From: Rhodanobacter soli
GTDB lineage: Bacteria; Pseudomonadota; Gammaproteobacteria; Xanthomonadales; Rhodanobacteraceae
Length of the DNA: 64,000 nucleotides
Reading direction: 5' to 3'
Assembly (NCBI RefSeq): GCF_040548735.1
Contig: NZ_JBEPSD010000001.1
Location: forward strand, 496,001 to 560,000
Made by a program: the position numbers and the translations under genes. Of this stretch, positions 1-9,075 are shown piece after piece. Within the stretch, counting starts at the first letter, position 1. The number at the start of each line of letters is the position of its first letter. The notes beneath the pieces were generated by a model that saw only the letters and a program-made list of their open reading frames with translations, made no database searches and was not told the DNA's origin.

Positions 1-825
<825 letters not shown>

Positions 826-853
826 CGTGTCTCCATCGGTATCGCCGGACGGC

Positions 854-1264
<411 letters not shown>

Positions 1265-1345
1265 GGCAGTCATCCTGGGTGTGGGTCGGGCCGTCATGCT
1301 AGAGCGGCCCGGTGGCCCGCGCTTCTCGATTCCTGATCGGCCGGG

Positions 1346-1765
1346 TCACCTGATCGGCCTCGTCACCAGCTTGGCCACGCACGACGGCATCCCCTCCGTC
1401 GCTCGCGCCGCTTCGCGCCGGTACACGCTGGGCGGCACACCGACCAGCTCGGTGAAGCGACTGCTGAAGGTGCCCAGCGACGCGCAACCGACCTCGAAGC
1501 AGACCTCGGTGACGCTGAGGTCGCCGCAACGCAGCAGCGCCATCGCGCGCTCGATGCGCCGCGTCATCAGGTAGCTGTACGGCGACTCGCCGTAGGCGAG
1601 CCGGAACTGGCGGCTGAGGTGACCGGCCGACATGTCCACGCCGCGGGCCAGCGCCTCGACGTCCAGCGGCTGCGCGTACTCCCGGTCGATCCGGTCGCGA
1701 ACGCGGCGTAGCCGTGCGAGGTCGCGCAGGTGCTGTGCTTCGGCGGGTCTGCTGGCCATCGGCAT
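1346..1765 (-). CDS. AraC family transcriptional regulator (DNA-binding domain only)
   Basis: A 139-residue protein that is almost entirely an AraC/XylS DNA-binding domain. It has two helix-turn-helix units: the first spans DVEALARGVDMSAGHLSRQF, the second contains SVTEVCFEVGCASLGTFSSR, followed by the conserved FTELVGVPPSVYRR end. There is no N-terminal ligand-binding domain, so an effector may be sensed by another protein or not at all. The first of two possible ATGs (1765 and 1759) was taken; neither has a strong Shine-Dalgarno sequence. The frame is open for a long way upstream, but that part lies opposite the cyclophilin gene and is not coding. The VOC and UvrA-like genes follow on the same strand and are likely targets. 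Confidence 0.85.
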   Translation of the reverse strand: MPMASRPAEAQHLRDLARLRRVRDRIDREYAQPLDVEALARGVDMSAGHLSRQFRLAYGESPYSYLMTRRIERAMALLRCGDLSVTEVCFEVGCASLGTFSSRFTELVGVPPSVYRREAARATEGMPSCVAKLVTRPIR

Positions 1766-1873
1766 GATCGTGTCACGTCGCACCGGCGTGCTCAAGCCGT
1801 TGACGCGATGCACCGGGCAAACTCCCACTCTGCTAATTTGCAACCCTTGCCCATCCATCGCCAAGGGGACGCC

Positions 1874-2806
1874 ATGCTTCGCCGCCACCTCATCGCCGCA
1901 CTCGCGCTGGCCAGCAGCCTGCTGGCGCTGCCTGCCCTCGCCGAACAGGACAAGCCCACGCCGACGGCGAAGGAAATCCTCGCCAAATCCACACCAGCCG
2001 AGTGGCGCACGCCGGACCCGCAGAACCTGCTGCTCATGCAGCTGCCGACCGGGCGCGTGGTGATCGAGCTGGCGCCGGACTTCACTCCGCGGCACGCGGC
2101 GAACATCCGCACCCTGGTGCGCAGCCACTACTTCGACGGGCTGGCGATCATCCGCGTACAGGACAACTTCGTCACCCAGTGGGGCGACCCCAATGACGAC
2201 GAGAACGGCGACAAGAACAGGATCCGCTCGCTGGGCAAGGCCAGCAAGACGCTGCCGCCGGAGTTCACCCGCGCGATCGATCCGAAGCTGCCGTGGACGG
2301 CGCTGCCGGATGGCGACGTCTACGCGCCCGAGGTGGGTTTCAGCGAGGGCTTCCCGGTGGGACGCGACCCGGCCAGCGGGCAGGAGTGGGTGGCGCACTG
2401 CTACGGCACGGTCGGCGTGGCGCGCGACGTGGCGCCGGAGACCGGCAGCGGCAGCTCGCTGTACGCGGTGATCGGTCAGGCGCGCCGACTGGACCACAAC
2501 CTCGCCGTGGCCGGCCGCGTGCTGGAGGGCATGCCGCTGCTGTCGGGGCTGCCGCGCGGGCCCGAGCCGATGGGCTTCTACGCGAAACCGCAGCAGCGCG
2601 TCACCATCGCATCGGTGCGACTGGCGGCCGACATGCCGGCGAAAGACCGCCCGGCGATCCAGGTGCTGCGCACCGACAGCGCCAGCTTCGCCGCGCTGGT
2701 CGAGGCGAAACGCAACGGCCACAACGCGTTCTATCCCAAGCCCGCCGGCAAAGTCGACCTGTGCAGCATCGACGTGCCGGTGCGCGAGGCGAAGCCGGCA
2801 CCCTGA
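1874..2806 (+). CDS. Secreted cyclophilin-type peptidyl-prolyl cis-trans isomerase
   Basis: A 310-residue protein that probably catalyses proline isomerisation in envelope proteins. The N-terminus is a typical signal peptide ending ALPALAEQ near residue 21. The cyclophilin core is recognisable from LPTGRVVIELAPDFTPRHAA and continues through HYFDGLAIIRVQDNFVTQWG. Long insertions follow the QWGDPN motif, including a DDENGDKN stretch and the QEWVAHCYGTVGVARD segment, as in the larger gammaproteobacterial periplasmic cyclophilins. The ATG at 1874 has an AAGGGGA Shine-Dalgarno sequence; the open frame extends upstream to 1730, but that portion lacks signal-peptide character. The gene stands alone, divergent from the AraC-type regulator. 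Confidence 0.88.
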   Translation: MLRRHLIAALALASSLLALPALAEQDKPTPTAKEILAKSTPAEWRTPDPQNLLLMQLPTGRVVIELAPDFTPRHAANIRTLVRSHYFDGLAIIRVQDNFVTQWGDPNDDENGDKNRIRSLGKASKTLPPEFTRAIDPKLPWTALPDGDVYAPEVGFSEGFPVGRDPASGQEWVAHCYGTVGVARDVAPETGSGSSLYAVIGQARRLDHNLAVAGRVLEGMPLLSGLPRGPEPMGFYAKPQQRVTIASVRLAADMPAKDRPAIQVLRTDSASFAALVEAKRNGHNAFYPKPAGKVDLCSIDVPVREAKPAP

Positions 2807-2876
2807 CGCCGCCACGAACATTTTGTTCACCCGCGTCGGTTACCTTGCCTTTCTTGCCGATGCCGGAATCCGTGAC

Positions 2877-3470
2877 ATGCCGTTGAACGACACCCTGGCT
2901 TTCCTGCGCGCCTGGCTGCGCGATCCACGCGGCATCGGCGCAGTGACGCCGTCCGGTGCCGCACTGGCGCGACTGATGACCAGCCACGCCAGCGCGTTGG
3001 GCGGGCCGGTGATCGAATTGGGGCCGGGCACCGGCGTACTGACCCGCGCCCTGCTGGCGCGCGGCGTGCCGCTGCACCGGCTGGCCCTGATCGAGGCCGA
3101 CCCGCACTTCGCCGACGCGCTGAGCCGGCGCTACCCGGAGGCGACCATCCTGCGCATGGACGCCGCCCGGCTCGGCGATACCGAGTCGCTGTTCGGCGAC
3201 GAACGCGCCTGCGCCGTGGTCAGCGGCCTGCCGCTGCTGTCGATGCCGCCGGCCCAGGTCACCGCCATCGTGCAGGGTGCGTTCGAACGCCAGCTGCGCA
3301 GCGGCGGCATGTTCTACCAGTTCACCTACGGCCCGCGCTGTCCGCTGCCGCCGGCCCTGCTCGCGCGGCTGAACCTGCAGGCCCGCCGGGTCGGCAGTGC
3401 CCTGCTCAACCTGCCGCCGGCGGCGGTCTACTGCATCAGCCGGCGAGCGGAGATCCAGGTCGCAGCCTGA
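2877..3470 (+). CDS. Class I SAM-dependent methyltransferase, phospholipid N-methyltransferase (PmtA)-like
   Basis: A 197-residue Rossmann-fold methyltransferase. Motif I is VIELGPGTGVLTRALLARGV, motif II contains LIEADPHFADALSRRYP, and the DAARLG segment matches the adenine-binding region. The opening (LAFLRAWLRDPRGIGAVTPS) and the SGLPLLSMPP block resemble small PmtA-type enzymes that methylate phosphatidylethanolamine, and also KsgA/rRNA dimethylases. Lipid methylation is therefore plausible but not proven. The ATG at 2877 is preceded by GGAA; an upstream TTG at 2823 would add an uncharacteristic extension. It follows the cyclophilin gene after 70 bp on the same strand. Confidence 0.78.
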   Translation: MPLNDTLAFLRAWLRDPRGIGAVTPSGAALARLMTSHASALGGPVIELGPGTGVLTRALLARGVPLHRLALIEADPHFADALSRRYPEATILRMDAARLGDTESLFGDERACAVVSGLPLLSMPPAQVTAIVQGAFERQLRSGGMFYQFTYGPRCPLPPALLARLNLQARRVGSALLNLPPAAVYCISRRAEIQVAA

Positions 3471-3601
3471 TCCGCGCCCGGTAACCGGGACGCGTCGAAC
3501 CGGGTTCGCCTGTCGACTGCGCGTGAACGAGGTCTGAAAGCACCGGCCATCACCACATAACCTTTGCATGTCTCCGGTTATCACTGGGGGCCGGTGCCCC
3601 G

Positions 3602-3620
3602 GCACGTCCAGACGACGTGC
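3602..3620. other. Small inverted repeat upstream of the AsmA-like gene
   Basis: GCACGTC (3602-3608) and GACGTGC (3614-3620) form a 7-bp stem with a 5-base loop, ending about 25 bp before the AsmA-family start at 3646. It could be a leader hairpin or an operator half-site pair. There is no T-run, so a terminator is unlikely. Confidence 0.3.
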
Positions 3621-3645
3621 GGGCCAACCGCCGCAGGAGTGACGG

Positions 3646-5790
3646 ATGAAACGCAGCCGGAAAGTACTCAGCTGGATCGCGGGCATCGTGCTGGCGTCGG
3701 TCGTGGTGATGCTGATCGTGGTCGCCACGTTCGACTGGAACCGCATGAAACCGTTCATCGGCGACAAGGTCAGCCAGGCGATCGGGCGGCCGTTCGCGAT
3801 CAACGGCGAGCTGACGGTGGACTGGCGGCGCGATCGCAACGGCCGCTGGCCCGGCTCATGGTTGCCGTGGCCCGAGTTCACCGCGCGCGACATCAGCATC
3901 GCCAACCCGGACTGGGCCACGCAGCCGCAGTTCGCCCACCTCGACGCGCTGCGCTTCCGGCTGTCGCCGCTGCCGCTGCTGATACACCGCATCGACGTGC
4001 CCACGCTGCAGCTGGTGCATCCCACGGCTGACCTCGAGCGCGACAAATCGGGACGTGCCAGCTGGGATTTCGCGCTGCCGGAAAACACGGCGCCTTCCGC
4101 CTGGAAGCTGCAGCTGGGCACGATCGGTTTCGACCAGGGGCTACTCACGCTCGACGACGCGGCGAGCCGCGTGAAGCTCAAGCTGGTGGTGGAGCCGCTG
4201 CAGGCGGCGATCCCGTACGACCAGATCGTGGCCCAGCAATCCAGCGCCGCGCGCGAGGAGGCCGGCAAGACGCTGGGTGCCGCGGCGAAGAAAACCCTGG
4301 CCAGCGGCGATGTCGGGTCGAAACCGGACAAGACCAGATCATCCATCACTTACCAGTTCGGCTGGACCGCCGAAGGCAGTTACCAGGGCAGTCCGCTCAA
4401 GGGCAAAGGCCGAACCGGCGCCGTGCTGGCATTGCAGGACACGACCACGCCGTTCCCGCTGCAGGCCGACGTGCGCATCGGCGACAGCCGCATCGCCCTG
4501 GTCGGCACGCTGACCGATCCGCTGCACCTGGGTGCGCTGGACGTACGCCTGTGGCTGTCCGGCTCCAGCATGGCCAGGCTGTATCCGATCACCGGCATCA
4601 CCCTGCCCGACACCCCGCCGTACGCGACCGAAGGCCACCTGAAGGCCGAACTCCACCGCAGCGGCAGCCACTACAGCTACCAGGACTTCCGCGGTCGCGT
4701 CGGCGGCAGCGACCTGGCCGGCAACCTGATGTTCGTCACCGGCGGCAAGCGCCCCAAGTTGAGCGGCGACGTGCACTCGAAGCTGCTGCAATTCGCCGAC
4801 CTGGCCCCGCTGATCGGCGCCGATTCCAACACCGAGAAACAGCAGCGCGGCGACGCGACACCGCAGCCCGCCGACAAACTGCTGCCGGTCGAGCCGTTCC
4901 GTACCGACCGCTGGCAGGCGATGGATGCGGACGTGACTTTCACCGGCACGCGCATCGTGCGCGGCGAGGCGCTGCCCATCGACTCGCTCGCCACCCACCT
5001 GGTCCTCAACAACGGCGCCCTGTACCTGGACCCGCTGAGCTTCGGGCTGGCCGGCGGCACCGTGCGCAGCAACATCACCCTCGACGGCAGCCGCGCGCCG
5101 ATGCGCGGCGTGCTGGCACTCAACGCACGCCATCTCAAGCTCAAGCAGCTGTTCCCGACCTTCGAGCCGATGCGCACCAGCTTCGGCGAGATCAACGGCG
5201 ACGCCGCGCTCGATGCGCAAGGCAACTCCATCGCCGCCCTGCTCGGCAGCGCGAACGGCGAGCTGAAGCTGCTGATGAACGACGGCGCGATCAGCAAGAC
5301 CCTGCTGGAAACTGCCGGCCTCAACGTCGGCAACATCGTCATCGGCAAGCTGTTCGGCGACAAGACCGTGCAGATCAACTGCGCCGCCACCGACATGGCC
5401 GCCAGCAACGGCCTGTTCGACATGCGCCTGTTCGTGTTCGACACCGACGACGCCGTGATCGACGTCACCGGCACGGTGGACCTCGCCAACGAGAAACTCG
5501 ACCTGGACGTGAAACCGCACACCAAGGGTTTCCGCGTGTTCTCGCTGCGCTCGCCGCTGTACGTCCGCGGCACGCTGAAGAACCCGAACGTCGGCGTGCA
5601 GGCCGGCCCGCTGCTGGCGCGCGGCGCCGGCGCCGTCGCGCTGGGCGTGGTCGCCGCCCCGGCCGCCGCCCTGCTCGCCCTGGTCGCGCCCAGCCACGGC
5701 GACGCCGGCGACAACACCTGCCGCGCCGTGCTGCAGCAACTGCGCAGCTCCGGCAAGATGATGCCGGCAGGCAAGGGTAAATCCAGATGA
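3646..5790 (+). CDS. AsmA family protein (inner-membrane-anchored, lipid-transport-like)
   Basis: A 714-residue AsmA-type protein. Residues 1-30 hold a charged start and one transmembrane helix (WIAGIVLASVVVMLIVVATF), followed by the AsmA N-terminal signature with FDWNRMKPFIGDKVSQAIGR. The C-terminal AsmA_2-like region includes GELKLLMNDGAISKTLLE and a beta-rich stretch ending RGTLKNPNVGVQ. AsmA-like proteins are anchored in the inner membrane, span the periplasm and are thought to help move phospholipids to the outer membrane; that role is inferred from the family. A hydrophobic alanine-rich segment lies near residues 660-690. The ATG at 3646 has a good GGAGTGA Shine-Dalgarno. No obvious partner adjoins it. 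Confidence 0.88.
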   Translation: MKRSRKVLSWIAGIVLASVVVMLIVVATFDWNRMKPFIGDKVSQAIGRPFAINGELTVDWRRDRNGRWPGSWLPWPEFTARDISIANPDWATQPQFAHLDALRFRLSPLPLLIHRIDVPTLQLVHPTADLERDKSGRASWDFALPENTAPSAWKLQLGTIGFDQGLLTLDDAASRVKLKLVVEPLQAAIPYDQIVAQQSSAAREEAGKTLGAAAKKTLASGDVGSKPDKTRSSITYQFGWTAEGSYQGSPLKGKGRTGAVLALQDTTTPFPLQADVRIGDSRIALVGTLTDPLHLGALDVRLWLSGSSMARLYPITGITLPDTPPYATEGHLKAELHRSGSHYSYQDFRGRVGGSDLAGNLMFVTGGKRPKLSGDVHSKLLQFADLAPLIGADSNTEKQQRGDATPQPADKLLPVEPFRTDRWQAMDADVTFTGTRIVRGEALPIDSLATHLVLNNGALYLDPLSFGLAGGTVRSNITLDGSRAPMRGVLALNARHLKLKQLFPTFEPMRTSFGEINGDAALDAQGNSIAALLGSANGELKLLMNDGAISKTLLETAGLNVGNIVIGKLFGDKTVQINCAATDMAASNGLFDMRLFVFDTDDAVIDVTGTVDLANEKLDLDVKPHTKGFRVFSLRSPLYVRGTLKNPNVGVQAGPLLARGAGAVALGVVAAPAAALLALVAPSHGDAGDNTCRAVLQQLRSSGKMMPAGKGKSR

Positions 5791-5796
5791 CCCCGT

Positions 5797-5869
5797 AGGA
5801 GCGCACCCTGTGCGCGATGGCTCTGCGGAATACTCCGGCCAGAAGCCATCGCGCACAGGGTGCGCTCCT
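5797..5869. repeat. REP-like palindrome, perfect 26-bp inverted repeat
   Basis: The arms 5797-5822 and 5844-5869 are perfectly complementary over 26 bp, separated by a 21-base loop. The left end reads GTAGGAGCGCACC (from 5795), matching the GTAGGAGC start of intergenic REP-type palindromes in Xanthomonadales and pseudomonads. It begins seven bases after the AsmA-like stop codon and ends 65 bp before the EamA transporter start, so it may also act as a terminator or mRNA-stabilising hairpin. A shorter element with a similar start lies at 36239. Confidence 0.85.
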
Positions 5870-5934
5870 GCATGCAAGGTGGCTGGCGCCCGGGGGCGCT
5901 AGAATGTCACGCCACCCTCCCCTGCGATGTCCCC

Positions 5935-6864
5935 ATGCAACCCGTCAACCAGGCCCGTCTGCAGATTCATTTCTGCGTGTTGCTGTGGGGCTTCACCGCG
6001 ATTCTCGGCAAGCTGATCACGCTGCCCGCGCTGCCGCTGGTGTGGTGGCGCATGCTGCTGGTGGTGGCGGCGCTGTTGCTGATGCCACGGGTCTGGCGCG
6101 GCTTGCGCGCAATGCCGGCGCGGCTGATCTGGGCATATGCCGGCATCGGCGTGCTGGTGTCGCTGCACTGGCTGAGCTTCTATGCGGCGATCAAGCTGTC
6201 GAACGCCTCGGTCGGCGCCACCTGCATCGCGCTGGGGCCGGTGTTCCTGGCTTTCATCGAACCGTGGATCGCCAAGCGCAGGTTCGATCCGCGCGAGCTG
6301 CTGATCGGCGTGGCGGTGGTTCCGGGCGTGGTGATGGTGGTGGGCGGCGTGCCGCACGACATGCGCCTGGGCATTGCGGTGGGCGTGCTGTCGGCGCTGT
6401 TCGTGGCGTTCTTCGGCTCGCTCAACAAGCGCCTGGTCGAGCATGGCGACCCGCTCACGGTGACCTTCATCGAACTGGGCACCGGCACGGTCTTCCTCAC
6501 CCTGCTCGCGCCGTTCATCCCGCATGCCGGCCCGGCGTTCATGCTGCCGGGCACGCACGATGCGCTGTTGCTGCTGGCGCTGTCGTTCGGCTGCACCCTG
6601 CTGCCGTTCGCGCTGGCGCTGGTGGCGTTGCGCCACATGAGCGCGTTCGGCACGCAGATGGTGACCAACCTGGAGCCGGTCTACGCGATCATGCTGGCGA
6701 TCGTGCTGCTGGGCGAGCAGCATGAGCTGGACGGCTGGTTCTATGCCGGCGTGGCGGTGATCCTGGCCGCGGTGTTCATGCATCCGCTGCTGAACCGGCG
6801 GGCACGCAGCACCAGGCAGCCCGAGTTGCTCGGCACCGCCGAAAGCCACAGCATGGTCGACTGA
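5935..6864 (+). CDS. EamA/DMT family transporter
   Basis: A 309-residue inner-membrane protein with about ten hydrophobic segments in two EamA repeats. Residues 1-30 open with LQIHFCVLLWGFTAILGK, typical of the first EamA helix. The second repeat contains FGSLNKRLVEHG and the conserved end LEPVYAIMLAIVLLGEQ. Family members export amino acids or other metabolites; the substrate is unknown. The ATG at 5935 is the only start giving a family-like N-terminus. It lies downstream of the palindrome at 5797-5869 and upstream of the methyltransferase at 6898 (33-bp gap), which could be co-transcribed. Confidence 0.86.
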   Translation: MQPVNQARLQIHFCVLLWGFTAILGKLITLPALPLVWWRMLLVVAALLLMPRVWRGLRAMPARLIWAYAGIGVLVSLHWLSFYAAIKLSNASVGATCIALGPVFLAFIEPWIAKRRFDPRELLIGVAVVPGVVMVVGGVPHDMRLGIAVGVLSALFVAFFGSLNKRLVEHGDPLTVTFIELGTGTVFLTLLAPFIPHAGPAFMLPGTHDALLLLALSFGCTLLPFALALVALRHMSAFGTQMVTNLEPVYAIMLAIVLLGEQHELDGWFYAGVAVILAAVFMHPLLNRRARSTRQPELLGTAESHSMVD

Positions 6865-6897
6865 GCCATCGTCACCGGCATTCCCGAGGAGCGGCCC

Positions 6898-7542
6898 ATG
6901 ACCGACAAGCAGCAGCACTGGGAAACGGTCTACCGGACCAAGGCGCCGGATGCGGTCAGCTGGTACCGCCCGCATCTGGATACCTCACTGGCGTTGATCG
7001 AGCGCGCCGCGCCCGAGCGCAACACCGCCGTGCTCGATGTGGGCGGCGGCGCATCTACCCTGGTCGACGACCTGCTTGCACGCGGCTACCGCGACCTCAG
7101 CGTGCTCGACATTTCCGCGACGGCCCTGAACATCGCCCGTGAACGCCTGGGCGAGACGGCGAACGCGGTGACCTGGCTGGCGGCCGACCTGCTCGACGCG
7201 CCGCTGCCGCAGGCCCGCTACGACCTGTGGCACGACCGCGCCGTGTTCCACTTCCTGACCGAGGCGGAACAACGCGCGCACTACCTGCGGCAGCTCACCC
7301 ATGCCCTGAAGCCGGGCGGCCACGCGATACTGGCCACGTTCGGCCCGCAGGGCCCGCTGAAGTGCAGCGGGCTGGATACGGTCCGCTACGACGTTGGGGA
7401 ACTTGCCCGCGTACTCGGCGACGGCTTCGCGCTGGTCGACAGCACGCTGGAATTCCACGCAACCCCGTTCGGCACCACCCAGCAGTTCCTTTACGCCTTG
7501 TTCCGGCGGACGTCCGCCGACACCACGGGAGACATGCGCTGA
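6898..7542 (+). CDS. Class I SAM-dependent methyltransferase of the metal-resistance block
   Basis: A 214-residue methyltransferase. It starts with the recognisable DKQQHWETVYRTKAPDAVSW, and motif I is AVLDVGGGASTLVDDLLARG. The LWHDRAVFHFL segment and LKPGGHAILATFGPQGP loop resemble UbiE/TehB-like enzymes. The ATG at 6898 has a CGAGGAGC Shine-Dalgarno. Its stop overlaps the next ATG (TGATG at 7540-7544), so it is translationally coupled to a short CDF transporter. This pairing suggests a role in metal or metalloid handling, but the substrate cannot be told from sequence. Confidence 0.85.
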   Translation: MTDKQQHWETVYRTKAPDAVSWYRPHLDTSLALIERAAPERNTAVLDVGGGASTLVDDLLARGYRDLSVLDISATALNIARERLGETANAVTWLAADLLDAPLPQARYDLWHDRAVFHFLTEAEQRAHYLRQLTHALKPGGHAILATFGPQGPLKCSGLDTVRYDVGELARVLGDGFALVDSTLEFHATPFGTTQQFLYALFRRTSADTTGDMR

Positions 7543-8150
7543 TGGCAAATTGCGACACATGCTGCGGAGCCGCGGCGGCACAACTGGCGCTGCGCCAGCG
7601 TGGCGTGTTGAAGACCGTGCTCGTCATCAACGCCGCCGCCTTCGCGATCATGGTCGTGGCCGCCATGCAGGCGCGCTCCTCGGCGCTGCTGTCGGACAGC
7701 TTCGACTACCTGGGCGATGCGCTGACCTATCTCGTCAGCCTGTGGGCCGTCGGCCGCAGCATGCACGCCAAGACGCAGGTCGCGCGCATCAAGGGCGGCC
7801 TGATCGTGATGGCCGGGCTGCTCGTATTGGTGCAGTTGGGCTGGCGCGCGTGGCACCCGGCCGAACCGCTGTTTGCGTGGATGGGCGCGTTCAGCCTGCT
7901 CGGCCTGCTCGCCAACGGCTGGTGCCTGCTGCTCCTGTACCGGCACCGCGATGACGACCTCAACATGTCGTCGGTCTGGATCTGCTCGCGCAACGACGTG
8001 GCCGCGAATCTGTCGGTGGTGCTCGCCGCCGCCGGCGTATGGGCGTTCGACGCCGCATGGCCCGACCGACTCGTCGCCCTCGGGCTGGCGGTGCTGTTGC
8101 TGCGCTCCGGGTGCGGCGTCCTGCGCGACGCCGCACGCAGCACCCGCTGA
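7542..8150 (+). CDS. Short cation diffusion facilitator (CDF)-type transporter
   Basis: A 202-residue membrane protein resembling the transmembrane half of CDF metal exporters. A cysteine cluster (CDTCCG, residues 4-9) opens the protein. About six hydrophobic helices follow, including LSDSFDYLGDALTYLVSL, the CDF helix-II site with aspartates that normally bind Zn/Cd, and VWICSRNDVAANLSVVLAA, the helix-V counterpart. Classical CDFs are about 300 residues with a cytoplasmic C-terminal domain, which is absent here. The ATG overlaps the stop of the methyltransferase gene. Location beside a copper cluster supports metal export; the metal is unknown. Confidence 0.82.
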   Translation: MANCDTCCGAAAAQLALRQRGVLKTVLVINAAAFAIMVVAAMQARSSALLSDSFDYLGDALTYLVSLWAVGRSMHAKTQVARIKGGLIVMAGLLVLVQLGWRAWHPAEPLFAWMGAFSLLGLLANGWCLLLLYRHRDDDLNMSSVWICSRNDVAANLSVVLAAAGVWAFDAAWPDRLVALGLAVLLLRSGCGVLRDAARSTR

Positions 8151-8236
8151 CAGCCAACAGCGCGATCGACGCGACAACACTTTCGCATCAAGGCCGCTCC
8201 CGCGTTCTCCGCCTCGCGCTCGTCCCCGTCGAACCG

Positions 8237-8452
8237 CTAGCCGCAGCAGGTCTTCTGCTGCTGGATCGGCGGGCACGGCACGCTGCCCCAGGAACAGAAC
8301 ACGCAACAGTCGCCGGGTTTGGGCTGCAACAATTTGCCGCAGCCGGGACAGTCGTAGAAGAACTGGCAGGCGTCGGTCGGCATCGTCTCGGTGACCTGGC
8401 AACCGCAATGCGGGCAGGTCAGCGTGCTGCGCAGGATGAGTTCGGTCGTCAC
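8237..8452 (-). CDS. GDCCVxC domain-containing small cysteine-rich protein
   Basis: A 71-residue cysteine-rich protein, the last gene of the copper cluster. Pairs CPHC (residues 13-16) and CPGC (35-38) suggest a zinc- or metal-ribbon. The family signature GDCCVFCSWGSVPCPP begins at residue 47. The family includes selenoprotein versions in other bacteria; here all positions are cysteine. The start is a GTG (complement at 8450-8452); the only other in-frame ATG would remove the first Cys pair. It lies 42 bp downstream of the cytochrome c gene. Function is unknown; metal binding or redox is inferred from cysteine content and context. Confidence 0.85.
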   Translation of the reverse strand: MTTELILRSTLTCPHCGCQVTETMPTDACQFFYDCPGCGKLLQPKPGDCCVFCSWGSVPCPPIQQQKTCCG

Positions 8453-8494
8453 CGGATCGGCGCCATCACCCCGCCCGGCGTGGCTGCGACGCCG

Positions 8495-9067
8495 TCATTG
8501 CTCATGTGCATGCTCCGCCGCGTCGTGGTCGTGGCCGGACATGTCCATGTCCATGTCTTCATCCGGCGGCGCCTTCGCCACGATGTCCTTGTATTGCGCC
8601 GGCGTCATGTCGGGCAGCTTCTGCAGGAACGCCACCATGCTCCAGATCGTGGCGTCGTCGTGGCTGGAGCCCCACGCCGGCATCGCGCTCATCTTGATGC
8701 CGTGCTTGATCACCCAGAACGCCTCGCGCGGGTCGGGGCGGAACTTCGACAATTGCGGCGGCTTCGGGTACAGGCCCGGGCGCATTTCGTTCTCGGCCAT
8801 GCCCGGCGCCAGGTGGCAGCCGGTGCACATCGCCGCGTACTGGCCGGCGCCCTTGAGGATCAGCTGCGGATCCTCGAGGTTCGGCACCACGATGTCCTTC
8901 GCGTGGTGCTCGATCGAACGCTCGCGCAGCGCCTGCATCAGCGCGTAGACGGGTTTCGTGTGGTGGTCGTCGGCGCCGATGTTGTAGACGCCTGACCAGA
9001 CGAAGGCGCCGACGCCGACGATGACGACGAGGCAGAGAATCGCGAAGGTGATGATGAGTCGTTTCAT
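8495..9067 (-). CDS. Membrane-anchored c-type cytochrome with His/Met-rich tail
   Basis: A 190-residue protein with an N-terminal membrane helix (residues 1-26) and one haem c site, CTGCH at residues 81-85. The candidate distal ligand is a Met in KMSAMPAW. It ends in a metal-binding-looking tail with repeated Asp-Met and several His (DEDMDMDMSGHDHD). It probably faces the periplasm and may pass electrons or bind copper. The ATG complement is at 9065-9067, eight bases after the copB stop, so it belongs to the copA-copB transcript. Homologous single-haem proteins next to copAB occur in other proteobacteria; their exact role is unsettled. Confidence 0.86.
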   Translation of the reverse strand: MKRLIITFAILCLVVIVGVGAFVWSGVYNIGADDHHTKPVYALMQALRERSIEHHAKDIVVPNLEDPQLILKGAGQYAAMCTGCHLAPGMAENEMRPGLYPKPPQLSKFRPDPREAFWVIKHGIKMSAMPAWGSSHDDATIWSMVAFLQKLPDMTPAQYKDIVAKAPPDEDMDMDMSGHDHDAAEHAHEQ

Positions 9068-9075
9068 GGCGCTCC

